A stretch of DNA of 64,000 bases from Liminaster sp017519885. GTDB taxonomy: Bacteria; Bacteroidota; Bacteroidia; Bacteroidales; UBA3663. Below, piece by piece: positions 52,112 to 61,272 of this stretch (position 1 is its first letter; each line of letters opens with the position of its first letter). The notes under the pieces are model-generated. The model had not been told where the DNA came from. It worked only from the letters and a program-made list of their open reading frames with translations, and searched no databases. Both the position numbers and the translations under genes were made by a program. The stretch lies in the NCBI GenBank assembly GCA_017519885.1, contig JAFWRO010000003.1, forward strand, positions 1 to 64,000, given 5' to 3'.

Positions 52112-52867
52112 TTAATTGTGGCCTGAGTTCTTTGTCTTGAGCACGTTGATGGCACCTTTCTTCGAATATTTCTGGTCATCGGTGCCCACGGCCTTGATGA
52201 CATAATAGTATGCACCTGTGGGTACTGTGGAGCCATTGTGTTTGCCATCCCATCCTTCCGACGGATCGGTTGTGTGGAAGAGTTCCTGGCCCCAGCGGTT
52301 ATAGACCCACATCTCGAAGGTACGAAGCGACTGGTACTTCACCTTGAAGACCTGGTTGCTGCCCGATGGAGAATCGGGGGTGATGAGGTTTGGCACTTCG
52401 AGCAAGGAGGTGGAGATGGTAATCTCGTAGGGCTCTTCGGTGTCGTAGGTCAACGTGTCGAAGGCTGATTCGTAGAAGTCGGCAGTAAACCTGACATAGA
52501 ACGATCCCTGATCAGCGAATTCGTAATCTAGACGGGATGTGAGACTGTCGTATTCGAGTGTGCGGAATTGGTCGATCAACATTTGGAATTTGCTGTCCTC
52601 GGCAATCTCCCATGCGAAATAGTCAGGCTTGCGAGACATCTCGACCTCGAAATGCACCGTAAACGGACCGGGTCCCTTGAACGTGTGGCCGCTGACAACC
52701 ACCGAATCGGCCTGGTTGTCGATATGCTGCATCTCATCGACGTAGGCGGTGTCGGAGAGGATATAGTCCTGAGCCGCCTGGTATCGGGTGAGATGATGGG
52801 TGCGGGCTGATGCCGGGACGAGGTTCAGAATGACTGCGAAGAGCAGGGAGAGGATGAATTCTTTCAT
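52112..52867 (-). CDS. Exported protein with CHU_C (gliding motility-type) C-terminal domain
   Basis: 251 residues. Signal peptide (1-21); a beta-rich N-terminal part (~50-165) that looks like an Ig or PKD-like fold; and a C-terminal CHU_C domain (VPNLITPDSPSGSNQVFKV..., MWVYNRWGQELFHT, GWDGKHNGSTVPTGAYYYVI). In larger proteins this domain directs type IX secretion. Here it makes up most of a small protein, so it may be a stand-alone surface or periplasmic factor. It begins 12 bases after tsaD on the same strand, so the two are probably co-transcribed. Confidence 0.85.
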   Translation of the reverse strand: MKEFILSLLFAVILNLVPASARTHHLTRYQAAQDYILSDTAYVDEMQHIDNQADSVVVSGHTFKGPGPFTVHFEVEMSRKPDYFAWEIAEDSKFQMLIDQFRTLEYDSLTSRLDYEFADQGSFYVRFTADFYESAFDTLTYDTEEPYEITISTSLLEVPNLITPDSPSGSNQVFKVKYQSLRTFEMWVYNRWGQELFHTTDPSEGWDGKHNGSTVPTGAYYYVIKAVGTDDQKYSKKGAINVLKTKNSGHN

Positions 52868-52879
52868 GAAGAGTTCGAT

Positions 52880-53905
52880 TTAGAAATGGTCGGTGACGCG
52901 AGCAAATGCAGGGGCATCGAAGGGGCAGAATACCTTGTCCTGATATTTGTAGTGCCCCACAATGGCTATCATTGCAGCATTGTCGGTGGTGAATTTGAAA
53001 GGAGGGAGGAAAACCTTCCAATGGTACTTCTCGCCCAAAGCCGAAAGACCATCACGCACACCGCTGTTGGCTGAAACACCGCCACTCAAGGCAACCTGAC
53101 GGATGCCGGTCTCCTTGACGGCCTTCTTTAGTTTGTCCATCAGGATATCAACGATGGTCTTCTGGAGTGAAGCGCAAAGATCTTCCTGGTTTTCTTCGAT
53201 GAAATCAGGGTTCTCCTTAATGGCATCGCGCAAGGTATAAAGAAACGAGGTCTTGAGGCCCGAGAAGGAGTAGTTGAGGCCGTCGATATGAGGTTTCGCA
53301 AACTTGAATCGGTCGGGATTACCTTCGTTGGCCAAACGATTTACGATAGGACCACCGGGATAGCCTAAGCCCATGACCTTGGCGCATTTGTCAAATGCTT
53401 CGCCAGCGGCGTCATCGATGGTTTGCCCGATGACTTCCATATCCTTGTAACTGTTGACCTTGATGATCTGGCTGTTTCCACCACTGACAAGCAGACAGAG
53501 GAATGGGAAAGTGGGGACTTCTTTCGGCACGTCGGGTTCGGTGACAAAATGTGCCATGACATGCCCCTGCAAGTGATTGACATCAATCATTGGAATGTTG
53601 AGCGCAGAGGCCAATCCTTTGGCAAAGGAAAGACCCACGAGCAGAGAGCCCATAAGTCCAGGACCGCGGGTAAAGGCAATGGCGTTGAGATCCTCCATTT
53701 TGATTCCTGCTCGCCGAATGGCTTCGCTCACTACAGGAACGATATTCTGCTGATGTGCACGACTGGCAAGTTCGGGAACTACGCCGCCAAATGCTTCGTG
53801 AACAGCTTGGCTTGCGATGACATTGCTGAGCATTACGCCGTCGCGAAGCACGGCAGCCGAAGTGTCATCACACGATGATTCGATACCTAATATTATTGTG
53901 GACAT
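52880..53905 (-). CDS. tsaD: tRNA N6-adenosine threonylcarbamoyltransferase
   Basis: 341 residues. Starts ILGIESSCDDTSAAV, with the family metal site in ASRAHQQN and NHLQGHVMAHF, and the ATP-binding blocks VSGGNSQI and LSGGVSANSGVR. It transfers the threonylcarbamoyl group to A37 of ANN-decoding tRNAs, together with TsaB and TsaE. Own promoter at 53933-53940, divergent from the LysM gene. Confidence 0.97.
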   Translation of the reverse strand: MSTIILGIESSCDDTSAAVLRDGVMLSNVIASQAVHEAFGGVVPELASRAHQQNIVPVVSEAIRRAGIKMEDLNAIAFTRGPGLMGSLLVGLSFAKGLASALNIPMIDVNHLQGHVMAHFVTEPDVPKEVPTFPFLCLLVSGGNSQIIKVNSYKDMEVIGQTIDDAAGEAFDKCAKVMGLGYPGGPIVNRLANEGNPDRFKFAKPHIDGLNYSFSGLKTSFLYTLRDAIKENPDFIEENQEDLCASLQKTIVDILMDKLKKAVKETGIRQVALSGGVSANSGVRDGLSALGEKYHWKVFLPPFKFTTDNAAMIAIVGHYKYQDKVFCPFDAPAFARVTDHF

Positions 53906-53932
53906 AATTTAAAGACTCAAAAAATAGCGGCG

Positions 53933-53940
53933 CAAAGATA
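53933..53940 (-). promoter_or_regulatory. Promoter -7 box for tsaD
   Basis: TATCTTTG on the minus strand, 28 bases from the ATG. Confidence 0.65.
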
Positions 53941-54010
53941 CACTTTTTTTAGCAAATGGCCAAGTAAAAAGTGAAAAAATCATGGCGCGGAGCAACTTTT
54001 GTCCGAATTG

Positions 54011-54042
54011 TTTGGAAATATCGCGAAGAAGTCGTACCTTTG
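54011..54042 (+). promoter_or_regulatory. Promoter for LysM gene
   Basis: TTTG 54011-54014 and TACCTTTG 54035-54042, spacer 20 bases. ATG at 54121. Confidence 0.65.
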
Positions 54043-54120
54043 CGTCGCATTTTTTGTGCATATACACCCGCATACGTATATGCGATAGAGATAATCGAAG
54101 ATAATTAGTCAAAAATAAAC

Positions 54121-55635
54121 ATGGAGATTTTACGCAAGTTCTGCTTAGCTGTGGTGATGTTTCTGGGGCTCTGTAGCCTCCAGAACCTCACTGCAGAAGT
54201 TCGATATCATACAGTTCAGCCTGGTCAGACACTCTACAGCATTTCCCGTGCCTATGGGGTAACGGTTGAGGCCATCAAGGCTGCCAATCCTCAGATCGAA
54301 GGCACTAGTATTCCAACCGGTGTGAAACTCATCATTCCGGACTCGACTACGGAACCCATCGATATGCCATTGGTACCTGAGGTCGTCCATGGACAGATCA
54401 GTGATGAGCCAAGGAAGGATACTGCAACCACTTCATTCCGTCCGACACAGGACAATGGAAGTGTCCGTACATTGTGGGATCTTTCTGACGTTGACCATTG
54501 GACAGATGGCACGTTGAATATGGCAGTCATCATGCCTTTCAATCTTGGTGCAGGCACAGCGGCTGAGAATAAGACACAGATGCGCAGCGTGGAGTTCTAC
54601 GAAGGCGTACTGATGGCTGTGGAAGAGATTCAGTCAAGAGGACGAAGGGTGACGATTCAGGCCTATGACACAGGTTCGGAGTCGCTCTATAGTATTCTTG
54701 CCAATCCCCAGTTGATGATGGCGGATGTTGTCATTGCGCCTATGGAGGAGAATGAACTGCGTCAGGTCGCCGATTGGGGCGAACGTATGGGCACGCCAGT
54801 CATCAGTCCGTTCAATGTCTCGACGGGCCTTATCGAAAGTTATGAACACGTCTTCCAGGTGAATGTGTCGAAAGCTGTGCTTTATCCTCAGTTGACGGAA
54901 GATCTTTTGAAGCGTTTCGAGGGCTACACTTTCGTCTTCATCGCCGATAGTGTGGGCAATCGGAAGATTGATCCGTATCCTGCTTTGCTGAAGGAAGCGC
55001 TGACGGAGCATAATGTTCCTTTCCGCGAGCTTTCGTATCTCCATCCATCAAGGCTGATGGCATGTGACTCGATTCTTGGTCTCAAGGAGGAACCGCTTGT
55101 TTTCGTCCCGGTAACTCCTCAGGCTGAAGCCATGCGCCGTATGTTCAGTGGGCTCCAGCATGTTAAGATTCTTCGTGATGCCCGTTATCAGGAGGCCTTG
55201 ACAAAAGGAAATGCCAGTCCTGCTGGTCCTCCGAAACTGGCAATGTTAGGCTATCCTGAGTGGATACTCAACACAAGTGATTTCATCAACTACTACTATG
55301 ATCTCAACGTCTATATGTTCTCGAAGGTTTATGCCAATCCTTTCGATCCGGAACTGAATACCTTCTATTCGAACTTCAAGAAATGGTATGGCAAGGAACC
55401 TATGGCGCTCGTCCCCAAATATGGAATTCTGGGATATGATGTCGCCAAGTTCTTTTTCGAGGCTTTGTCCCGTTATGGAGAGCATATGGAAGAGCGATTG
55501 GACGGACAGTTGTCCGATGGACTCCAGAATGTATTCTGCTTTGATCGAAGCATGGGACGAGGATTCTTCAACCGAGGCTTCTATCTTGTGCATTTCACAC
55601 CTGAGTCAACTGTAGAGAAGATTGTCGTTGAATGA
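54121..55635 (+). CDS. LysM plus periplasmic-binding-protein type 1 domain protein
   Basis: 504 residues. Signal peptide (~1-25), then one LysM domain (YHTVQPGQTLYSISRAYGVTVEAIKAANP, ~29-72) that binds peptidoglycan. A low-complexity linker precedes a type 1 periplasmic-binding fold (~130-500: LNMAVIMPFNLG, VEFYEGVLMAVEEIQ, ADVVIAPMEENE, PVISPFN). The second domain resembles amino-acid-receptor or LpoA-like modules, but no ligand residues can be assigned. The pairing suggests wall-tethered sensing or activation of wall synthesis (inference). The next gene starts 39 bases later. Confidence 0.8.
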   Translation: MEILRKFCLAVVMFLGLCSLQNLTAEVRYHTVQPGQTLYSISRAYGVTVEAIKAANPQIEGTSIPTGVKLIIPDSTTEPIDMPLVPEVVHGQISDEPRKDTATTSFRPTQDNGSVRTLWDLSDVDHWTDGTLNMAVIMPFNLGAGTAAENKTQMRSVEFYEGVLMAVEEIQSRGRRVTIQAYDTGSESLYSILANPQLMMADVVIAPMEENELRQVADWGERMGTPVISPFNVSTGLIESYEHVFQVNVSKAVLYPQLTEDLLKRFEGYTFVFIADSVGNRKIDPYPALLKEALTEHNVPFRELSYLHPSRLMACDSILGLKEEPLVFVPVTPQAEAMRRMFSGLQHVKILRDARYQEALTKGNASPAGPPKLAMLGYPEWILNTSDFINYYYDLNVYMFSKVYANPFDPELNTFYSNFKKWYGKEPMALVPKYGILGYDVAKFFFEALSRYGEHMEERLDGQLSDGLQNVFCFDRSMGRGFFNRGFYLVHFTPESTVEKIVVE

Positions 55636-55674
55636 TTATCATTTTTTGCACTTGAATGTGAACTTGCGTCACGG

Positions 55675-56424
55675 ATGAAGATATCTGGATTACATATATT
55701 CCGTCGATTGCTGATAATCTGCTGCCTGATGATGTCGTTGAGTCTTCAGCAGCAGATTACTGCACAGACTCGTATCCCCCGAGAGGTTCATTTCGGTGTG
55801 ATCGGAGGAGCCAACTTGAGTCAATACTCGTTTCTCCCGACCGTTACACAGAAGATGATGCAGGGAGTAACGAGCGGCTTGGCAATTCGCTACATCGAAG
55901 AGACATTGTTCGGACTACAGGCTGAATTCTTGTTGACTCAACGTGGCTATAAGGACTACTACGAGGAATATCCTGAACTCAACTTCTCACGCTCGTTGCT
56001 ATACGTCGAGGTGCCTGTCATGGCGCATGTCTATTTCAAGATAGGCAAGCATAACGAGATTGCCTTTGATGCCGGTCCCAAGATTGGATGGTATCTGAGC
56101 GACAAGATTGACAGCAATCTGCCTGCCGACTTTGGCGAAGAAGGTTCGCAATATAATGTCAAGGTGACAGCCCATCATTCGATGCCAGTAAGTCGAAAAT
56201 TCGATTACGGTATCCAGGCAGGGCTCGGCTATGAATTCAAGTTCGGTCCGAAGGTAAGCCTTCAGTTGCAGGGACGCTATTATTATGGCCTTGCCAATAT
56301 CTGGCCCGACACGAAAGCCGACGAATTCGAGCAGTCGTCCAATCAGTCTATACAAATTGTGGCAGCCCTTTGGTGGCATCATACTATTCGAGGTAAAAAG
56401 GTCAGGCGAGAGCCGATTCTCTAG
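55675..56424 (+). CDS. PorT-like outer membrane beta-barrel protein
   Basis: 249 residues. Signal peptide (~1-30), then alternating amphipathic beta-strands with the family pattern HFGVIGGANLSQY near the start and YVEVPVMAHVYFKIG in the middle. Matches the PorT/outer-membrane-barrel family (PF13568 type), with length close to the usual ~230. PorT itself is needed for type IX secretion in relatives. Whether this is true PorT or another barrel is uncertain. Ends in TAG. Confidence 0.75.
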   Translation: MKISGLHIFRRLLIICCLMMSLSLQQQITAQTRIPREVHFGVIGGANLSQYSFLPTVTQKMMQGVTSGLAIRYIEETLFGLQAEFLLTQRGYKDYYEEYPELNFSRSLLYVEVPVMAHVYFKIGKHNEIAFDAGPKIGWYLSDKIDSNLPADFGEEGSQYNVKVTAHHSMPVSRKFDYGIQAGLGYEFKFGPKVSLQLQGRYYYGLANIWPDTKADEFEQSSNQSIQIVAALWWHHTIRGKKVRREPIL

Positions 56425-56443
56425 TCTCCATAAATCTTAGCAA

Positions 56444-57043
56444 ATGAACGTAATTGAAACAAAAATACCAGGTGTATTGATTCTTGAGCCTCGTGTCTTC
56501 AAGGATGCGAGAGGTTACTTTTTCGAAAGTTATTCCCAACGGGAGTTCGACGAAATGATTTGTGCCGTCCTTGGTCATCCCATTCACTTTGTGCAGGACA
56601 ACGAGTCGATGTCGAGCTATGGCGTGATGCGTGGCCTGCATTACCAGCGAATGCCTTACACCCAGTCCAAACTGGTGCGTTGCGTGAAAGGTGCAGTCCT
56701 CGATGTCGCTGTCGATATCCGCAAAGGTTCTCCTACCTTCGGCCAGCATGTTGCCGTGGAACTCAACGAGGACAATCATCTGCAGTTCTTCGTTCCTCGT
56801 GGCTTTGCTCACGGTTTTTCCGTGCTTTCCGAGACGGCAGTTTTCCAGTACAAGTGCGATGCATTCTATCATCCTGCATCGGATGCCGGAATCAATATCA
56901 AGGACGAGTCATTCGGTATAGATTGGCGTATTCCTGCCGAGAAAGCCATCCTTTCGGAGAAGGACTTGCGTCATGCCAATCTGTTGGATGGCCCATTGGA
57001 TTTTGACTTTAACGATAATCTTTATCCTGAGTTTTCGAAGTAA
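56444..57043 (+). CDS. rfbC: dTDP-4-dehydrorhamnose 3,5-epimerase
   Basis: 199 residues. RmlC cupin fold: catalytic His66 in RGLHYQ, PRGFAHGF and a Tyr in VFQYKC. Converts dTDP-4-keto-6-deoxyglucose to the L-lyxo form, the third step of dTDP-L-rhamnose synthesis. rfbA and rfbB are not in the window. The next gene, rfbD, starts 14 bases later, so the pair is co-transcribed. Confidence 0.95.
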   Translation: MNVIETKIPGVLILEPRVFKDARGYFFESYSQREFDEMICAVLGHPIHFVQDNESMSSYGVMRGLHYQRMPYTQSKLVRCVKGAVLDVAVDIRKGSPTFGQHVAVELNEDNHLQFFVPRGFAHGFSVLSETAVFQYKCDAFYHPASDAGINIKDESFGIDWRIPAEKAILSEKDLRHANLLDGPLDFDFNDNLYPEFSK

Positions 57044-57057
57044 AACAACAATCGAAG

Positions 57058-57951
57058 ATGAATATTCTTGTAACAGGTGCTAATGGCCAGTTGGGCAACC
57101 AGATGAGGCTTTTGGGCGCCAAGTCGCGTGACCATTATATCTACACCGACGTAGTAGCGCCCGAAGGCGTTGCGACTACGATTCTCGACATTACAAATAT
57201 TAATAATGTACGCGCGCTATGCGAGGCTGAACAGGTGGACGTCATCGTCAACTGTGCTGCTTATACGAATGTCGACAAGGCAGAGTCGGATGCAGAGTTT
57301 TGCGAGACGTTGAATGCAAAGGCTCCACAGAATCTTGCTGAAGTGATGAAGGAGCGTGGAGGCCTGCTTGTACACATTTCCACCGATTATGTCTTTGGTG
57401 CCGATCCCTACAATGTGCCCTGCAAGGAAGACCAGAAAGGAACTCCTTCGGGCGTCTATGGATTGACCAAGTTGCATGGTGAGCAGAACATCATTGCCTC
57501 GGGTTGCCAATACATCATTATCCGAACGGCTTGGCTTTATTCCGCCTTTGGCAGGAATTTTGTCAAGACCATGCTGAATCTTACGTCGACCAAACCTGCC
57601 TTGAAGGTCGTCTTCGACCAGGTCGGTACCCCAACCTTTGCCGGCGATCTCGCTGACGTCATCTTCGACATTGTTGAGAACCGCAAGTGGGAGGGACGTA
57701 CGGGCATCTATCATTATTCGAACGAAGGCGTCTGCTCGTGGTATGATTTCACGATGAAGATTGCAGAGCTGGCAGGCAATAAGGCTTGCGATATCCAGCC
57801 TTGTCATTCCGATGAGTTCCCTTCACCCGTCAAGCGTCCTGCTTATTCTGTGCTCGACAAGACCAAGATCAAGGAGACTTTCGGCATCAGGATCCCCTAT
57901 TGGACCCATTCGCTCGAAAAATGCATGAAACAAATTAAAGGAAAGTCGTAA
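57058..57951 (+). CDS. rfbD: dTDP-4-dehydrorhamnose reductase
   Basis: 297 residues. NAD(P)-binding GANGQLGNQM at the N-terminus, STDYVFGADPYNVPCKE, and the catalytic YGLTK (Tyr/Lys). Reduces the last intermediate to dTDP-L-rhamnose. The stop codon TAA at 57949-57951 directly abuts the flippase ATG at 57952, so the two genes are tightly linked. Confidence 0.96.
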   Translation: MNILVTGANGQLGNQMRLLGAKSRDHYIYTDVVAPEGVATTILDITNINNVRALCEAEQVDVIVNCAAYTNVDKAESDAEFCETLNAKAPQNLAEVMKERGGLLVHISTDYVFGADPYNVPCKEDQKGTPSGVYGLTKLHGEQNIIASGCQYIIIRTAWLYSAFGRNFVKTMLNLTSTKPALKVVFDQVGTPTFAGDLADVIFDIVENRKWEGRTGIYHYSNEGVCSWYDFTMKIAELAGNKACDIQPCHSDEFPSPVKRPAYSVLDKTKIKETFGIRIPYWTHSLEKCMKQIKGKS

Positions 57952-59457
57952 ATGGGTGTAGTCGTTCGACAGTCTCTGAAAGGAACCTTTGTAAACTACA
58001 TCGGTGTGGTGCTGGGCATCTTTGTCCAGTTCTACATTGTTGCCAAGTATCTCGACCCGGAGGTCATCGGTCTTAGCAAGGTGGTTTATGAAGTTGCATT
58101 TCTACTTAGTACGTTGGCCCTTTTCGGCTCAGGAAGCACGGGTATGCGATTCTTTCCTTACTTCAAGGACGAGAAGACCGGCAACCATGGCTTCCTCTAT
58201 TACTATTTGCTCTTTCCGATAACGGGTGTGATAACCTTCACCCTGCTTTATCTTGCCCTGCGTGTCCCGATTGAATCGTATTTCGGTGCCAAGAGCCCGC
58301 TATTCAATCAGCATTTCTATTATGTTATCCCGATGCTGATTGTGCTGGCGTTTTGGGTTTGGGCCGAAAACTATGCCAACATCAATATGCGCATCGCCGT
58401 ACCCAAGGCTGTTCGTGAGATTGGCATGCGACTGATGATGCTGTGCATTTATCTTGCCTACGGATTCGGATACATCGGAGTGACGGGGCTGATCGTCGGA
58501 TTCATCGTTTGCTACGGCATCTGCATGGTTTTTGCCTGCATTTATTCGTTGAGCATCGGAAGCCGAACGCTCAAGCACGACTGGAGTTTCATTACGCCCG
58601 ATTTACGCAGCAAGGTGCTCAAGTATGCAGGTTTCCTGATGTTGGCTACCATCAGCGGAAATATCATCCAGCAGATGGATACATTCATGCTGGCAGGAGT
58701 GAAGGGTCTTTATAGCGCAGGTATCTATACCATCGTGATCTATATGGCGGAGATTGTGAATATGCCATCGCGCAACATCACACCCATCAGTACGCCTTTG
58801 GCATCGCAGGCCATGAAGGATGGAAACATTGCTCGTGCCCAGCAGCTCTATCGTCAGGTCAGCGTTCACCAGATGCTCGCTTCATCGTTGCTGCTTCTGA
58901 TCGTATGGATCAACTTGGATAATATCTATGCCATCATTCCCAATGGTGATAAGTTTGCAGAAGGTCGTTGGGCTGTGCTTTTCCTCGGTCTTTCGAAGGT
59001 CGTCTACGGCACGCTCAATTTCGGCAATACGCTGATATCCTTCTCCAAGTACTATTACTGGACGCTCTTTATCGCCCTCATTCTTGCAGCCATTTCTATC
59101 ATCACCAACCTTCATTTCATTCCCATCTGGGGATTGAGTGGTGCGGCAATTGCCTCGTTGATCACGGTGCTGGTAAGTTATGCCTATCAGCAGTACATCG
59201 TGCAGGTTAAGATCAGGACGAATCCTTTCTGCTGGGCACATGCGAGGATTCTTCTTTTCCTGGTTCTCCTTTTTATGGCCAACATATTCATCCCGACATT
59301 GTCTGGGGTTTCTCCTATACTTGATATCGCTGTCCGCACTTCGATCATTGGAGTTATTGCAGTAGTGCTGGTTTATGTGCTGAGGATTTCTCCCCAAATC
59401 AGTTGGTTCGTCCACACCAAGATCTTGCGTAAAGATCCTAAATCATTGAACAAATGA
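57952..59457 (+). CDS. Wzx-type polysaccharide flippase
   Basis: 501 residues with about 14 hydrophobic helices, as in the MOP/Wzx family. The sequence opens VVVRQSLKGTFVNYIGVVLGIFV, a typical first helix, and the charged loops MRFFPYFKDEKTG and PSRNITPISTPLASQAMKDG recur in the group. It would move lipid-linked repeat units across the inner membrane. Located between rfbD and kdsA; its 3' end overlaps kdsA by 4 bases. Confidence 0.87.
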   Translation: MGVVVRQSLKGTFVNYIGVVLGIFVQFYIVAKYLDPEVIGLSKVVYEVAFLLSTLALFGSGSTGMRFFPYFKDEKTGNHGFLYYYLLFPITGVITFTLLYLALRVPIESYFGAKSPLFNQHFYYVIPMLIVLAFWVWAENYANINMRIAVPKAVREIGMRLMMLCIYLAYGFGYIGVTGLIVGFIVCYGICMVFACIYSLSIGSRTLKHDWSFITPDLRSKVLKYAGFLMLATISGNIIQQMDTFMLAGVKGLYSAGIYTIVIYMAEIVNMPSRNITPISTPLASQAMKDGNIARAQQLYRQVSVHQMLASSLLLLIVWINLDNIYAIIPNGDKFAEGRWAVLFLGLSKVVYGTLNFGNTLISFSKYYYWTLFIALILAAISIITNLHFIPIWGLSGAAIASLITVLVSYAYQQYIVQVKIRTNPFCWAHARILLFLVLLFMANIFIPTLSGVSPILDIAVRTSIIGVIAVVLVYVLRISPQISWFVHTKILRKDPKSLNK

Positions 59458-60206
59458 AACCGATATTCATAGCAGGTCCCTGTGTGATTGAGTCACAGGA
59501 ATGCCTTGACACCGTTGCTCAGGAATTAGTGCGCCTCAATGCCAGATATGGTCTTGAGATTATCTTCAAGGCATCGTTCGACAAGGCTAATCGTACTTCC
59601 ATTTCTTCCTATCGCGGGCCGGGGATGGAAAAAGGCTTGCAGATGCTTGCCGACATCAAGGCAAAGTACGGCTTGCAGTTGCTGACCGATATCCACGAGG
59701 TCTATCAGGCAGCTCCGGTTGCCGAGGTCGTTGATGTGCTGCAGATTCCTGCATTCTTGTGTCGTCAGACCGATCTGCTCGTTGCTGCCGCCAAGACCGG
59801 CAAGCGTGTCAACATCAAGAAGGCACAGTTCCTGTCGGGTGCTGATATGCAGTATCCTGTGCAGAAGGTCCTCGAATCGGGCGGCAAGGAAGTGTGGCTG
59901 ACGGAACGTGGCAATAGTTTCGGGTATAATAACCTGGTGGTTGACTTCCGCAATATTCCCGATATGCTTAAGATTGTTCCCCGTGTCATCATGGATTGTA
60001 CACATTCGGTGCAACGCCCAGGTGCAGCAGGAGGGAAGACGGGAGGCAATCGCGAGTTCGTTCCTGCTATGGCATTGGCAGCAAAGGCTTTTGGTGCCAC
60101 AGGATATTTCTTTGAGACGCATCCCGACCCGGAACGTGCTTTGAGCGATGGACCGAACATGCTCTATCTGAAGGACCTTGAGCAGGTAGTGGCTTCATTG
60201 CTCTAA
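59454..60206 (+). CDS. kdsA: KDO-8-phosphate synthase, metal-dependent type
   Basis: 250 residues. Condenses PEP with arabinose-5-phosphate. Motifs: FIAGPCVIES, FKASFDKANRTSI, GPGMEKGLQML and DCTHSVQRPG. Cys10 in GPCVIES is the metal ligand of the metal-dependent class; the E. coli type has Asn there. Overlaps the flippase gene by 4 bases and precedes kdsD, which supplies its substrate. Confidence 0.96.
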   Translation: MKPIFIAGPCVIESQECLDTVAQELVRLNARYGLEIIFKASFDKANRTSISSYRGPGMEKGLQMLADIKAKYGLQLLTDIHEVYQAAPVAEVVDVLQIPAFLCRQTDLLVAAAKTGKRVNIKKAQFLSGADMQYPVQKVLESGGKEVWLTERGNSFGYNNLVVDFRNIPDMLKIVPRVIMDCTHSVQRPGAAGGKTGGNREFVPAMALAAKAFGATGYFFETHPDPERALSDGPNMLYLKDLEQVVASLL

Positions 60207-60237
60207 GCTCGGTTAGTTCCTACAAGAGTTAGTATCG

Positions 60238-60288
60238 TCCCTTTTACTCCCCTTTTACTACTCTTTTACTTCCTTTTTACTCCCCTTT
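60238..60288 (+). repeat. CCCTTTTACT repeat tract directly 5' of kdsD
   Basis: Five imperfect copies of CYCTTTTACT, ending about 6 bases before the ATG at 60294. Same family as the tracts at 8505-8553 and 51993-52060, here on the plus strand because the gene is. Confidence 0.8.
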
Positions 60289-60293
60289 GACGA

Positions 60294-61250
60294 ATGAGTG
60301 AGATAATAGATACAGGCATACAATGTTTGTCCGATGAGGCACAGGCGATTCTCGATCTGATTCCGCGGATGGGAACCGAGTTTGAGCAGTCGGTTGACTT
60401 GATATTGAACTGCCGAGGCAAGGTCATTGTGACCGGTGTGGGCAAGTCGGGTCATGTCGGCTCGAAGATTGCTGCCACGCTTGCCTCTACAGGTACGCCC
60501 TCGTTCTATCTGAACCCCCTCGACGCCTATCATGGCGACTTGGGAATGATAGCACCAGGGGACGTGGTGATGGCCATCTCTTATTCGGGCAATACCGACG
60601 AACTGCTTCGTTTCATCCCTCTGATTCTTGAGCGCGAGATCCCCATCATCGGCATAACGGGCAATCCCGATTCCCTGTTGGCACGATACAGTACGGTGCA
60701 TCTGAACATCGCCGTGCGCCATGAAGCCGACCCGCTTAATCTGGCGCCGACGTCTTCTACCACGGCAACTTTGGCTATGGGCGATGCCTTGGCCTGCGCT
60801 TTGGTCAAGGTGCGTCATTTCAAGGATGCCGACTTCGCACGTTTCCATCCAGGAGGCAGTCTTGGCAAACGTCTGCTGTCGAAAGTGCGTGACTTCATGG
60901 CCACCGATGCGCTTGATATCTGGACGGTTAGCCCTGACGATATGCTTTCGGATGTCATTACCAAGATCAGCCAGGGACGCAAGGGGCTCGTTGTCGCCTT
61001 GAATGCGAATCAGGATGTTGTGGGCATCATCACCGATGGCGATGTGCGTCGCGCCATGCAGCGTCATCGCGAGGCATTCTTCAGTCTCAAGGTGGGGGAT
61101 GTAATGACACGAAATCCCAAGCGGATTCATCTGGATGCCAAGTTGTCGCAGGCTGCCGACCTGATGCTCAGCAATTCGATCCATGCCTTGATTGTGCTGG
61201 ATAAGAACGATCGTTTCTGCGGCATCATCGACTATTTCGCTTGTGTGTGA
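60294..61250 (+). CDS. kdsD: Arabinose-5-phosphate isomerase
   Basis: 318 residues. SIS domain (~35-165) with VTGVGKSGHVGSKIAATLASTG and SYSGNTDELL, followed by two CBS domains (~200-318). Interconverts ribulose-5-phosphate and arabinose-5-phosphate for KDO. Close to the usual ~325 length. The preceding gap contains the CCCTTTTACT repeats. The ATG was chosen because it begins MSEIIDTGIQCLSDEA in register with the SIS fold. Confidence 0.94.
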   Translation: MSEIIDTGIQCLSDEAQAILDLIPRMGTEFEQSVDLILNCRGKVIVTGVGKSGHVGSKIAATLASTGTPSFYLNPLDAYHGDLGMIAPGDVVMAISYSGNTDELLRFIPLILEREIPIIGITGNPDSLLARYSTVHLNIAVRHEADPLNLAPTSSTTATLAMGDALACALVKVRHFKDADFARFHPGGSLGKRLLSKVRDFMATDALDIWTVSPDDMLSDVITKISQGRKGLVVALNANQDVVGIITDGDVRRAMQRHREAFFSLKVGDVMTRNPKRIHLDAKLSQAADLMLSNSIHALIVLDKNDRFCGIIDYFACV

Positions 61251-61272
61251 TTCTATAATAATGTAAACTGAT

